A DNA stretch of 9,411 nt from Fidelibacterota bacterium (GCA_002701875.1 NZWI01000053.1:4665-14075), one strand, 5' to 3'; positions 1-7,099 are shown, numbered from the stretch's first letter. The notes: generated from the sequence alone by a model not told the origin. Made by a program: numbers and translations.

Positions 1-795
1 TGGTTGGGTTTAACTATTCTTGGTGGATCATTATTACATATTGGAACGAATACTGCTAATGATTATTATGATCATACTAGTGGGACTGATGAGGCGAATG
101 TTAATTATATGGTTCCCTTTTCTGGTGGTAGTAGAAGTATTCAAATGGGTCTGATTTCAGCTAAGGGGATGTTAATAGTTGCTATTGTTTCATTTGCATT
201 GAGTGCATTGGTTGGAATTCCCTTAATTCAGAAAGCAGGAATGCCTGTTTTGTGGTTAGGCTTAATAGGATTCTTTTCAGGCTTGTTTTATACTGCTCCA
301 CCTTTTCGTTTTGCATCGAGGAAGGGATTAGGCGAATTACTGATCGGATTAAATTTTGGCCCATTGATGGTTGCTGGGAGTACACTTGTGCAAACTGGAA
401 AATTGCTTCCCGAAGCTTTCTTTGCTGGGATACCAATTGGTTTATTAGTAGCAGCAATTGTGTATGTAAATGAATTCCCAGATTATCATGGTGATAAGGC
501 TACTGGAAAAGATACTTTGATAGTCGTCTTTGGACCTAAAAAAGCAAGATTTGGTTATGTACTCCTAGTCGTGAGCGCATTTCTAAGTATTGCAATAATG
601 GCTACTATGGGTACATTCCCACTGCTTAGTCTTATAGCTTTATTAGCATCATTTCTTATTATAAATATAGTTAAGGTATTGTATAAGAATTATGACAGCC
701 GTCTTTTACAGCCAGCGAATGCAGGTACAATTAATCTCCATGCTATAACTGGTGTATTATTTTGTATAGGAATATGGTTCGGTTCGGTTTCATGA
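1..795 (+). CDS. menA: UbiA-family prenyltransferase, probably 1,4-dihydroxy-2-naphthoate polyprenyltransferase (MenA), 5' truncated
   Basis: This is an integral-membrane prenyltransferase. If it is MenA, it joins a polyprenyl diphosphate tail to 1,4-dihydroxy-2-naphthoate, giving demethylmenaquinone. The frame is open from base 1, and 264 residues are visible up to the TGA. The first Asp-rich motif, NTANDYYDHTSGTD, lies near the start of the visible part. A second Asp motif, DYHGDKATGKD, lies about 140 residues later. Together these bind the Mg-diphosphate, as is usual in UbiA enzymes. The segment FYTAPPFRF and the GGSRSIQMGLIS loop after motif 1 also fit MenA-type members. The rest is mostly hydrophobic helices, including a long C-terminal pair. 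The family is usually about 300 residues, so roughly 35-45 N-terminal residues lie upstream; the TTG at position 4 is internal, not the start. No other menaquinone gene is in view, so another aromatic acceptor, such as that of a UbiA paralogue, cannot be excluded. Confidence 0.8.
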   Translation, partial: WLGLTILGGSLLHIGTNTANDYYDHTSGTDEANVNYMVPFSGGSRSIQMGLISAKGMLIVAIVSFALSALVGIPLIQKAGMPVLWLGLIGFFSGLFYTAPPFRFASRKGLGELLIGLNFGPLMVAGSTLVQTGKLLPEAFFAGIPIGLLVAAIVYVNEFPDYHGDKATGKDTLIVVFGPKKARFGYVLLVVSAFLSIAIMATMGTFPLLSLIALLASFLIINIVKVLYKNYDSRLLQPANAGTINLHAITGVLFCIGIWFGSVS

Positions 796-839
796 TATTA
801 TATTATTAGCATGGTAAAAAAGATTATTTCTTACAAATA

Positions 840-3593
840 ATGCGCAATATTGATTTTAAAGGTCTTCTTGCTCTTTTATTAGTGGGCTTTTCTTTTTTTA
901 TCGGAAATATAACAAAACTCCCTTCAAACCCCGGTTTGCCAAATTCATCTTTATCTGAATCAGGAGAAGAAGGTCACCCAGCTTCACGGCTTGAATTTGA
1001 TTGGCTTCGTTTAAAAAGCCCCCACTCAAACACTATCCCAATAGGTATTGAGAGGCGTGCATTAGAATTTTCCAAAACCATTCCTATTCGTAGAGATATT
1101 AGTGGTGGATTAAAAAGATCTAAAGGATTTGAAACATCTCTAGAATGGAATTCAAGAGGACCGTACAATGTAGGTGGTAGAACTAGAGCTTTGGCCATTG
1201 ATGTGTCGGATTCAAATACATTTATTGCAGGAGGTGTCTCTGGTGGAATATGGCGTTCGAATGATGTTGGAAAAACCTGGGAAAAAATGACTAAATCGGA
1301 TCAGCTCCATAGTGTATCCTCAATAGCTCAAGATCCTAGAAAAGGATTTACAAATATTTGGTATGCTGGAACCGGGGAAGCACGTGGAAATTCAGCCGGA
1401 GCTAGGGGAGCGCCTTTTCGTGGTGATGGAATTTATAAGTCTACAGATAACGGTTATAACTGGGAATTGCTTTCTTCTACCTCAACTAAAATGCCAGAGT
1501 CATTTGATAACTATCTAAATTATTCATGGAGAATAAAAGTTCATCCTATTACTGGTTATGTCTTTTCAGCATCATATGGTACAATCTATCGAAGTAAAGA
1601 TGGAGGGAATAGTTGGGAAGCTATATTAGGAAATGGAAATGCTAGTCAGTCAGATTTAGCAATGACAGATAAAGGTATGATGATTGTAGTAGTAGGAGGT
1701 GAAACTGAAGGTATTATTTATCGTTCGACAGATGGCAATTCCTGGGATAATATTACTCCAACAACTTTTCCAAGTGACTATTTGCGTGTAGTTCCTGATA
1801 TCGCACTTTCTAATGATTCAATTGTTTTTGTGATTGGGAATAGAAGTAATGATGAGCATCTTTTGTGGAAATATAAACATGCATCTCAAGATAGTATAAA
1901 CAAATTATGGACTGATCTCTCAGCAAACCTTCCAAATGATTATAACTCTCAGAGTGGATACGATATTTATGTTCGTATAAGCCCTGGTGATGAAAACTTT
2001 ATTTTTATTGGAGGAACTAATCTCTATTATTCTACTGATGGTTTTAATACTTCGGGTAAAGTTTTTCAATTAGGGGGTTATGGTCACGATGATCATCATG
2101 CAGATCAACATGATGTATTATTCTATAAGGATAAAAAATATAAAGTATTTTCTGCAAGTGATGGCGGTCTACATATCATGGAAGATTTAACTGCATTTGG
2201 AAAGAGTTGGACTTCTTTGAATAATGGATATACAACTACACAATTTTATACCATTGCCATAGATCCAAAAGGATCTTATCCAGATTTAATCATGGGTGGA
2301 ATGCAAGATAATGGAACATGGGAATCTCTAAAGTCAAGTTCAAAAAATCCTTGGGATGAAGTTTTTGGTGGTGATGGAGCTTATTGCTCAATCATTAATT
2401 ATGGAAGATCATATATTTTATCATCCCAGAGGGGTTATACCTTAATCAAAGACTGGAATAACCCATTTAATTGGTCTTATGGAAATGGTGAAGGTAAATA
2501 TAATAATTATTCTTGGGCGTATTTAATTCCTCCAGATTTTGATCGTGATAATGATGCCTTATTTATAAGTCCAGTTTATTCAAGTCCAACAAATGATCAT
2601 ATCTTATTTTATGCTGGAGGTAAATATATATATAGAAATAATGATGTTTATTTAGATGAAACTAATTATCAGAGGCCAACGGGTGGTGGAGGCTATGAGA
2701 GTACTAAATGGGAAAAATTAAATGGTACCTCTGCCATTGGTGATATCTCAGCATTTGGAGGAAGTGTAAGTCCACCCAATCGATTGTACTATGGAACTTC
2801 GTCAGGATATCTATATAGATTGGATAATTCAGAAAAAAATGATAAAGCTGTCCAAATAAAAAATAACATTGAAGGTCGAGGATATGTCAGCAGTATTTCA
2901 GTAGATCCCTATGATGGGGATAAATTAATGGTAAGTTTTTCAAGCTATGAGGTAAAAAGTATTTTTTATTCAGTTGATGCTGGAGAATCATGGACTGATG
3001 TAAGTGGAAACTTAGAAGAAATGGAAAGTGGCTATGGCTCAGGTCCCTCTGTGCGTTCCGTTTATATTTATCCAGTAAAAAATGGATATAGATATTTTGC
3101 AGGTACTAGTACCGGGCTCTATTCAACTTCTATATTAGATGGTACCAAAACACAGTGGGCTCTTGAAGGAGCTGAAACCATTGGGAATATTGTAGTTGAT
3201 ATGATAAGCGGGAGGCCTGTTGATGGTTATATTGCTATAGCTACTCATGGAAACGGTACATACTCAGCAAGCTTTGAAAGTAACGAATTATCACTGGGTA
3301 AAAGTAGTATTCCTGACGAATTCGAATTAGCCCAGAATTACCCTAACCCATTTAATCCTTCAACTCAAATTCCTTTTACAATTAAAACTTCAGGAACAGT
3401 AATTATAAAAGTTTTTGATTTACAAGGAAGAGAAATAATTACACTATTTGATGGAATAAAGCAGTCAGGTTCGCATAGTATATCTTGGAAAGGTAAGGAT
3501 CAATCTGGCAACCTTATGCCTTCAGGCACATATATTTATCAGATTAATTCAAATGGATTTTCTAAATCAAAGAAAATGCATTTAATTAAATAA
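840..3593 (+). CDS. Secreted BNR/Asp-box (sortilin-like) beta-propeller protein with C-terminal type IX secretion sorting domain
   Basis: This 917-residue exported protein is probably surface-attached or released through the type IX secretion system. It has an N-terminal hydrophobic stretch at about residues 8-22, after Arg2 and Lys7, acting as signal peptide. Next come a low-complexity linker to about 100 and the segment RGPYNVGGRTRALAID (106-121), which I associate with this propeller family. Asp boxes (S-x-D-x-G-x-x-W) begin at residues 140, 201, 252 and 711, with a shortened one at 296. A His/Asp cluster, GHDDHHADQHD, lies at 415-425, followed by SDGG. Residues 823-917 form the sorting domain: FELAQNYPNPFNPST, then an FlgD-like Ig fold with GREI, PSGTYIYQI and a Lys-rich end. 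Asp-box propellers include sialidases, GH74 glucanases and VPS10 proteins, but I see no complete sialidase catalytic set, so enzyme activity is unproven. The gene starts 44 bp after the prenyltransferase and may have its own promoter. No Shine-Dalgarno site precedes the ATG. Confidence 0.85.
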   Translation: MRNIDFKGLLALLLVGFSFFIGNITKLPSNPGLPNSSLSESGEEGHPASRLEFDWLRLKSPHSNTIPIGIERRALEFSKTIPIRRDISGGLKRSKGFETSLEWNSRGPYNVGGRTRALAIDVSDSNTFIAGGVSGGIWRSNDVGKTWEKMTKSDQLHSVSSIAQDPRKGFTNIWYAGTGEARGNSAGARGAPFRGDGIYKSTDNGYNWELLSSTSTKMPESFDNYLNYSWRIKVHPITGYVFSASYGTIYRSKDGGNSWEAILGNGNASQSDLAMTDKGMMIVVVGGETEGIIYRSTDGNSWDNITPTTFPSDYLRVVPDIALSNDSIVFVIGNRSNDEHLLWKYKHASQDSINKLWTDLSANLPNDYNSQSGYDIYVRISPGDENFIFIGGTNLYYSTDGFNTSGKVFQLGGYGHDDHHADQHDVLFYKDKKYKVFSASDGGLHIMEDLTAFGKSWTSLNNGYTTTQFYTIAIDPKGSYPDLIMGGMQDNGTWESLKSSSKNPWDEVFGGDGAYCSIINYGRSYILSSQRGYTLIKDWNNPFNWSYGNGEGKYNNYSWAYLIPPDFDRDNDALFISPVYSSPTNDHILFYAGGKYIYRNNDVYLDETNYQRPTGGGGYESTKWEKLNGTSAIGDISAFGGSVSPPNRLYYGTSSGYLYRLDNSEKNDKAVQIKNNIEGRGYVSSISVDPYDGDKLMVSFSSYEVKSIFYSVDAGESWTDVSGNLEEMESGYGSGPSVRSVYIYPVKNGYRYFAGTSTGLYSTSILDGTKTQWALEGAETIGNIVVDMISGRPVDGYIAIATHGNGTYSASFESNELSLGKSSIPDEFELAQNYPNPFNPSTQIPFTIKTSGTVIIKVFDLQGREIITLFDGIKQSGSHSISWKGKDQSGNLMPSGTYIYQINSNGFSKSKKMHLIK

Positions 3594-3625
3594 ATTAGAA
3601 TATTCTGATTAGACTATAACTTTTT
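3593..3625 (+). terminator. Possible weak terminator at the convergent junction
   Basis: Bases 3593-3610 read AATTAGAATATTCTGATT, a near-perfect inverted repeat with 7 bp stems (one G-T wobble) around an ATAT loop. A run of five T lies at 3621-3625, about 10 bases after the stem. The site sits in the 33-bp gap between two genes whose 3' ends face each other, where a bidirectional terminator would be expected. The stem is AT-rich and the T-run is displaced, so the call rests mainly on position. Confidence 0.25.
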
Positions 3626-3626
3626 A

Positions 3627-4367
3627 TTATGACCGCAGATAAGAAGCCCCATTTATATCAACAATGCTTCCTGTTAAAAAATCATTACCATCAGAAGCAA
3701 GCCAAATAGCTGTTTGAGCTACTTCCTCTGGTTTAGCAACGCGATTAAGAGGGCTTTGAGCCCTAACTTCATCATCAATTAAGTTTTTTACACGTTCAGT
3801 CTCAACGAACCCTGGCGCTAGAGTATAAACAAAAATATTATCCTTAGCCAATGCTTGGGCCATAGATTGTCCTAATGCATTTAGCCCAGCCTTGCTAGCT
3901 CCATAAGCAGCAGCTTTTGGCTCTCCTCTAAAAGCACCTCTTGATGAAATATTGATAAATTTTCCACCACCATTTTTTTGCATATTTTTTGATGTAAGAA
4001 ACATAAGATAAGCAGGTCCCATCAGATTAGCTCCAATTGTTTCCTCCCATATTTTTCCCCAATCTTCATAATCAAGTAAATCAAATTCGTGTTGCTGAAC
4101 TACGGCTGCATTATTTACAACAATATTAATATTACCAATATTATTTATCATTGCTTCGACGTCTTTATGGTCAGAAAGATCAGCTTGATGTAATGAATGG
4201 TTATCTCCAGAAAGAAGTTGAAGAGTTTTCTCAGCTTCTTTTTTATTAGATTTATAATGGGCATGGATTGTAGCATTTGTTCTTGAAAACGCCAAAGAGA
4301 TGGCTCTTCCTATGCCACCAGAAGCTCCAGTAACTAAAACAGTTTTTCCTGTAAAATCAATTTTCAT
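3627..4367 (-). CDS. Short-chain dehydrogenase/reductase (classical SDR, FabG-like)
   Basis: This is a cytosolic NAD(P)-dependent oxidoreductase of 246 residues, the usual length for classical SDRs. The Rossmann glycine motif TGASGGIG lies at 13-20, the NNAA motif at 85-88, the catalytic Asn at 114, and the catalytic Ser142, Tyr155 and Lys159 within SSRGAFRG and YGASKAG. The APGFVET segment at about 184-190 follows, and a C-terminal TGSIVDINGA segment closes the fold. All catalytic residues are present, so it should be active. The overall look is 3-oxoacyl-ACP reductase-like, but SDR substrates cannot be read from sequence. It is the last gene of the leftward operon and its ATG lies inside the end of the 88-residue gene (11-base overlap), implying coupled translation. 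With the membrane hydroxylase at the head of the operon, oxidation or reduction of a hydroxylated or keto lipid intermediate is a reasonable inference. Confidence 0.88.
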   Translation of the reverse strand: MKIDFTGKTVLVTGASGGIGRAISLAFSRTNATIHAHYKSNKKEAEKTLQLLSGDNHSLHQADLSDHKDVEAMINNIGNINIVVNNAAVVQQHEFDLLDYEDWGKIWEETIGANLMGPAYLMFLTSKNMQKNGGGKFINISSRGAFRGEPKAAAYGASKAGLNALGQSMAQALAKDNIFVYTLAPGFVETERVKNLIDDEVRAQSPLNRVAKPEEVAQTAIWLASDGNDFLTGSIVDINGASYLRS

Positions 4368-4623
4368 TTGAAAGTGATTTATAATATTTCATTAAGGCAA
4401 TAATTTCCATCATTATACCGGCAACTAAGAATAACATGGAGGTGGGAAATAAAAAATAAATTTTGAAAAATAAATAAATGGAATAAATAACTACTCCAAT
4501 TAGGATAAGATGCTTTCCTATTTGGTGAAAGGGACTAGAATCTTTTAATCTAATCATACTAATTGGGTACTCCTTTTCAACCCATTCGTCAAGTTCCTTT
4601 TTTTCTTCAGGCGACATTCTCAT
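4357..4623 (-). CDS. Small two-helix membrane protein, unknown function (88 aa)
   Basis: I do not recognise this family. The protein starts with a charged, probably cytoplasmic stretch, MRMSPEEKKELDEWVEKEYP, and then has two hydrophobic segments at about residues 39-58 and 60-78. It ends in a short polar tail, so a helical hairpin in the inner membrane is likely. The first ATG (4623) forms an ATGA overlap with the stop of the 45-residue gene; a second ATG two codons later is an alternative start, but the overlap favours the first. Its 3' end overlaps the reductase start by 11 bases. Its position between membrane and redox genes suggests an accessory or anchoring part of the operon's system, which is inference only. 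Confidence 0.75.
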   Translation of the reverse strand: MRMSPEEKKELDEWVEKEYPISMIRLKDSSPFHQIGKHLILIGVVIYSIYLFFKIYFLFPTSMLFLVAGIMMEIIALMKYYKSLSNEN

Positions 4624-4757
4624 TTTATTACTCGATTCAAATAGTAACTTATAATTAATAATATTACTACTGCAATAACATCAGCGATAGGAGGAACTGA
4701 TGTAAATCCATAATTCCAAATTATGACTCCTGCTAGCCACAAAAGATATACTGTCAT
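4620..4757 (-). CDS. 45-residue hydrophobic miniprotein, unknown function
   Basis: This short reading frame fills exactly the space between the thioredoxin-like gene and the 88-residue gene. Its ATG (4757) overlaps the upstream TGA as ATGA, and its own TGA overlaps the next ATG as ATGA. The 45-residue product begins MTVYLLWLAGVIIWNYGF and then has a TSVPPIADV turn. A second hydrophobic stretch follows, VIAVVILLIISYYL, with the basic tail NRVIK. That looks like two membrane-inserted segments, or one re-entrant and one spanning, with a positive-inside C-terminus. The perfect fit at both ends makes a chance frame unlikely, although no family is recognised. Gene finders with a length cut-off would miss it. 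It may be a small subunit or regulator of the membrane hydroxylase or of its 88-residue neighbour, which is inference from context. Confidence 0.7.
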   Translation of the reverse strand: MTVYLLWLAGVIIWNYGFTSVPPIADVIAVVILLIISYYLNRVIK

Positions 4758-5257
4758 TCACCACTAATTATTGAAAATATATCAGATTCTAATGAATCTT
4801 TTGGTTTCTCTATAATTCGTCCAATTTCGTGATCGTTTCTATAAAAAATTATAGTGGGTGTGTTCAAAATATTAAATGTGGTATAATCTTTAAAGTATCC
4901 CTTTTTATCCTTAGTGAGGCCTATAATTACTAGTTTTGAATGATTATACTTTAGATTATCCAGAATTTTTATTAATCGTGGAATTTCACGTTTACTATCG
5001 TGGCACCATGTTCCCATAAAAATTCTGATATTAATATCACTAAAATTTAATTTTCTTAATTTATCATCGATAGGTTGGTATTGATCATATTGTTTAGAGA
5101 ACCAAGAATATCCATCATGGCTCATTAGAATATTTTTATTTAGAACCCCATAATGATATGGTTTTTTATAGATATAATCATGATCATTTCTAGAAAATGG
5201 ATTCATACTACATCCAAATAAAGATATAGTAGTGATAAGTAATAATAAGTTATTCAT
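4754..5257 (-). CDS. Thioredoxin-fold lipoprotein with a CxxS active site
   Basis: The N-terminus MNNLLLLITTISLFGC is a lipoprotein signal peptide: a hydrophobic core and an LFGC lipobox with Cys16 as the lipidated residue, so the mature protein is anchored in the envelope. A thioredoxin-like domain follows from about residue 60. It has a beta strand, then GTWCHDSKREIPR (82-94), where CHDS replaces the usual CxxC, and the cis-proline TPT at 133-135 with the following strand IIFYR. With one active-site cysteine (Cys85), a dithiol oxidoreductase mechanism is not available. Monothiol reduction, mixed-disulphide handling or a binding role are options. The WCxDS variant is one I associate with Bacteroidota thioredoxin-family proteins. 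It is 167 residues long, second in the leftward operon, and its start overlaps the hydroxylase stop by ATGA. Its partner may be an exported protein or the periplasmic side of the operon's membrane proteins. Confidence 0.82.
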   Translation of the reverse strand: MNNLLLLITTISLFGCSMNPFSRNDHDYIYKKPYHYGVLNKNILMSHDGYSWFSKQYDQYQPIDDKLRKLNFSDINIRIFMGTWCHDSKREIPRLIKILDNLKYNHSKLVIIGLTKDKKGYFKDYTTFNILNTPTIIFYRNDHEIGRIIEKPKDSLESDIFSIISGE

Positions 5258-6099
5258 TTTTTGCTGAACTTAGAACCAGTTGGGGGACGGTATTTTTGAA
5301 ATGGGATCAGTAGCATCGTTTTAATATTAGATGTTTCTTTTTCTTTCATATGTGTGTCTAACCCATAGATAAGGTCACTCATTTTATTAACTGTAATTGA
5401 TGTGCCTAACAATCTGTCCCAGATAGAAAAAATATTTCCATAATTTCTATCAGTATAAGGAAGGATATAGTGATGATGAATTTTATGGAAATGTGGAGTT
5501 ACAAAAACTTTGTCTAAAATTTTATCAATAGTACTGGGTACTGAAATATTTGCATGTGTTAGATGTGCAAAAAATGCAGAAAGCGTTTGATACAACATTA
5601 CTACGCCAAATGAAGCACCCGATATAAATACTGCAAGCGATGTAAATAATAATCTAAAAATACTTTCACCAGGATGATGGCGTAAGCCGCTTGTTACATC
5701 AACTTCAGTATCTGTATGGTGAATGATGTGGAATTTCCACATCCACTTAACATTATGTTCAATCCAATGAATAAGCCAGGCTCCAATTAAATCTAATAAC
5801 ATCAAACCGCAAATAATATTCAGCCATAATGGCATCTCAATTAGATTTAAAAGTCCGGTGCCATTAGTTGCATTGTACTGATATGCTAAAAATATAAGAG
5901 ATGCACCTAATAGATTAATAATTAAAGTTGTTAGAGTAAAAAAAATATTTATTGCGGCATGCTTTAGCTTATTATATTTAAAACTTACCAAAGGTAAGCC
6001 ACGCTCTAAGATCAGAAAAAAAGCGAGGCCTGAAATCAAAAATATTGATCTAATACTAGATGGAATTCCATCAAAATAAATTATGATATCATTTAACAT
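5254..6099 (-). CDS. Fatty acid hydroxylase / sterol desaturase superfamily membrane di-iron enzyme
   Basis: This 281-residue integral-membrane oxygenase has the full histidine set of the fatty acid hydroxylase superfamily (Pfam FA_hydroxylase). The motifs are HWIEH (111-115), HIIHH (124-128), RHH (140-142), His179 and His182 in FFAHLTHANI, and HFHKIHHH (203-210). These histidines bind the two iron atoms that activate oxygen. Hydrophobic helices lie at about 15-35, 48-72, 90-110 and 150-180. The ending NYGNIFSIWDRLLGT (219-233) is typical of the family. Members hydroxylate or desaturate fatty acyl chains, sterols, carotenoids or alkylglycerols; which one cannot be decided here. It is the first gene of the leftward operon and its TGA overlaps the next ATG. 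The ATG at 6099 is preceded by an A/T-rich stretch with no Shine-Dalgarno site. Electron donors are not encoded in view, although the operon's reductase could act before or after it on the substrate. Confidence 0.88.
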   Translation of the reverse strand: MLNDIIIYFDGIPSSIRSIFLISGLAFFLILERGLPLVSFKYNKLKHAAINIFFTLTTLIINLLGASLIFLAYQYNATNGTGLLNLIEMPLWLNIICGLMLLDLIGAWLIHWIEHNVKWMWKFHIIHHTDTEVDVTSGLRHHPGESIFRLLFTSLAVFISGASFGVVMLYQTLSAFFAHLTHANISVPSTIDKILDKVFVTPHFHKIHHHYILPYTDRNYGNIFSIWDRLLGTSITVNKMSDLIYGLDTHMKEKETSNIKTMLLIPFQKYRPPTGSKFSKK

Positions 6100-6202
6100 T
6101 CAAAATTTTATTTTATTAAGGTATAAAATTGATCATAATGCTTATTCAAACCCTAATAATTATTTTATATTTCTTTAATATAATTTGATAATAAAAAATA
6201 TT
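6100..6202. promoter_or_regulatory. Divergent promoter region between the leftward operon and the rightward cluster
   Basis: This 103-bp, very A/T-rich gap lies between two genes that start away from each other, so promoters for both directions should be here. On the plus strand a TATAAT occurs near the lyase start. On the minus strand a TATACC-like element lies about 20 bases upstream of the hydroxylase ATG. No clear -35 box, operator or riboswitch structure is seen. Confidence 0.5.
6179..6184 (+). promoter_or_regulatory. Candidate -10 element (TATAAT) for the rightward cluster
   Basis: An exact TATAAT hexamer lies 18 bases before the ATG at 6203, which would give a leader of about 12 bases. 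No TTGACA-like -35 box lies 17 bases upstream, and the local A/T content makes chance matches common. If real, it excludes the in-frame TTG at 6185 as start, because that codon would lie upstream of the transcript. Confidence 0.3.
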
Positions 6203-7099
6203 ATGAATCACCAAAGTGATATAACGATTAATGAAGTAGGCTTAAGAGATGGGTTGCAAGGAGTACTCCAAACTGTTACTACAGAGCAGAGAATTAATAT
6301 TATTACACTCCTTATAGAAGCAGGGTTGAGGTTCATCCAAGTGTGTAGCTTTGTTAGTCCCAAAAAAATCCCTCAAATGTCTAATGCGGAGCAATTAGTA
6401 AAACAACTCCCTCAAAAAGATGGTATGAAATATAGTTCCTTTGTTTTAAATCAAATAGGATTGGAAAGAGCGCATTCTGTTGGTATCAAGAAGATAGAAA
6501 CATCACTTTCTGTAAGTGAATCTTATAGCCAAAAAAATATGGGATTATCTGTAAAAGATGCACAAGCTCAAATAATGAGCATAGTTTCTAGTGCTAAAAA
6601 AGCAAAAATGGATATTCGCGCAGGCTTGCAATGTGTTTGGGGATGTGCGTATGAACAAAAGCCAGGCTTGCCAAGAATATTAAAATTATTAGAGAATCTT
6701 TTGAAGTCAGAAGTAGAAGTTATTTGTCTTGCTGATTCAATTGGTGCTGCAAAACCTGATGAAATCGAAATAGTGCTAGAAAATATTATTAAAACATTTC
6801 CTGAAATAAACATAGCCTTACATTTACATATTAATAAGTTTCAGAGGGAAAATATTAAATTAGCTGTTGATATGGGTGTTAACCAATTTGACACTTCTAT
6901 TGGAGGCATCGGCGGATCGCCTTATATGCAGGGTTCAAAAGGGAATATTGCAACTGAAGAAACCATAGACCTATTGAATACTTTAGGGATAAGGTCTGGA
7001 ATAGATCTTTTTAACTTGGCAAAAGCGAGTAGGTTCCTTGATGGAATTATTGATTCCGCATATTTCCATGGAAAATTATATAAATTGCTCAGTAAATAA
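6203..7099 (+). CDS. HMG-CoA lyase-like enzyme (DRE-TIM/HMGL family) with Ser in place of the catalytic Cys
   Basis: Metal-dependent aldolases of this family cleave 3-hydroxy-3-methylglutaryl-CoA into acetyl-CoA and acetoacetate, the last step of leucine breakdown. The 298-residue product matches the family's length. It has NEVGLRDGLQ (10-19, with the substrate Arg and metal-binding Asp), CSFVSPKKIPQM (48-59), GCAYE (147-151), LADSIG (176-181), the metal-ligand pair HLH (207-209), and the signature GGIGGSPYMQGSKGN (234-248, with the metal-ligand Asn). In HMG-CoA lyases the signature reads GGCPY with an essential Cys; here it is Ser239 (codon TCG at 6917-6919). The loop after HLH (INKFQ) also differs from the usual HDTYG. 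A different substrate or altered activity is therefore likely. I chose the ATG at 6203; an in-frame TTG at 6185 would add six residues without conserved content. The usual leucine-pathway neighbours are absent. It is followed after 17 bp by a secreted propeller gene. Confidence 0.8.
   Translation: MNHQSDITINEVGLRDGLQGVLQTVTTEQRINIITLLIEAGLRFIQVCSFVSPKKIPQMSNAEQLVKQLPQKDGMKYSSFVLNQIGLERAHSVGIKKIETSLSVSESYSQKNMGLSVKDAQAQIMSIVSSAKKAKMDIRAGLQCVWGCAYEQKPGLPRILKLLENLLKSEVEVICLADSIGAAKPDEIEIVLENIIKTFPEINIALHLHINKFQRENIKLAVDMGVNQFDTSIGGIGGSPYMQGSKGNIATEETIDLLNTLGIRSGIDLFNLAKASRFLDGIIDSAYFHGKLYKLLSK

Larger units (their letters stand above)
3627..6099 (-). other. Five-gene leftward operon with overlapping junctions
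   Basis: Five consecutive minus-strand genes run from 6099 down to 3627 with no intergenic base. The first three junctions (5254-5257, 4754-4757, 4620-4623) are ATGA overlaps, in which the start of one gene shares bases with the stop of the previous one. The fourth is an 11-base overlap (4357-4367). This arrangement is typical of translational coupling and one shared transcript. Gene order is membrane hydroxylase, thioredoxin-fold lipoprotein, 45-residue membrane protein, 88-residue membrane protein, short-chain reductase. The only obvious promoter space is upstream of 6099. A joint role in modifying a lipid or other hydrophobic compound is inferred from the two recognisable enzymes. Confidence 0.8.

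Noticed and set aside
182..457. 91-codon frame on the minus strand
   Set aside because: It lies wholly antisense to the prenyltransferase, whose Asp motifs and membrane helices clearly identify the coding strand; no recognisable domain.
252..473. 73-codon frame on the plus strand
   Set aside because: It is an out-of-frame reading of the prenyltransferase gene with no family resemblance.
796..839. Promoter for the BNR gene in the 44-bp gap
   Set aside because: There are only A/T-rich hexamers (such as TATTAT) with no convincing -35 or Bacteroidota-type TAnnTTTG element; read-through from the prenyltransferase gene is equally possible.
974..1198. 74-codon frame on the minus strand
   Set aside because: It is antisense to the N-terminal linker and start of the propeller in the BNR protein; composition looks like a shadow.
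6185..6202. Upstream TTG start for the HMG-CoA-lyase-like gene
   Set aside because: It would add six non-conserved residues, overlaps a TATAAT hexamer, and a standard ATG follows at 6203 just before the conserved N-terminus.
6568..6813. 81-codon frame on the minus strand
   Set aside because: It is antisense to the conserved core of the HMG-CoA-lyase-like gene.
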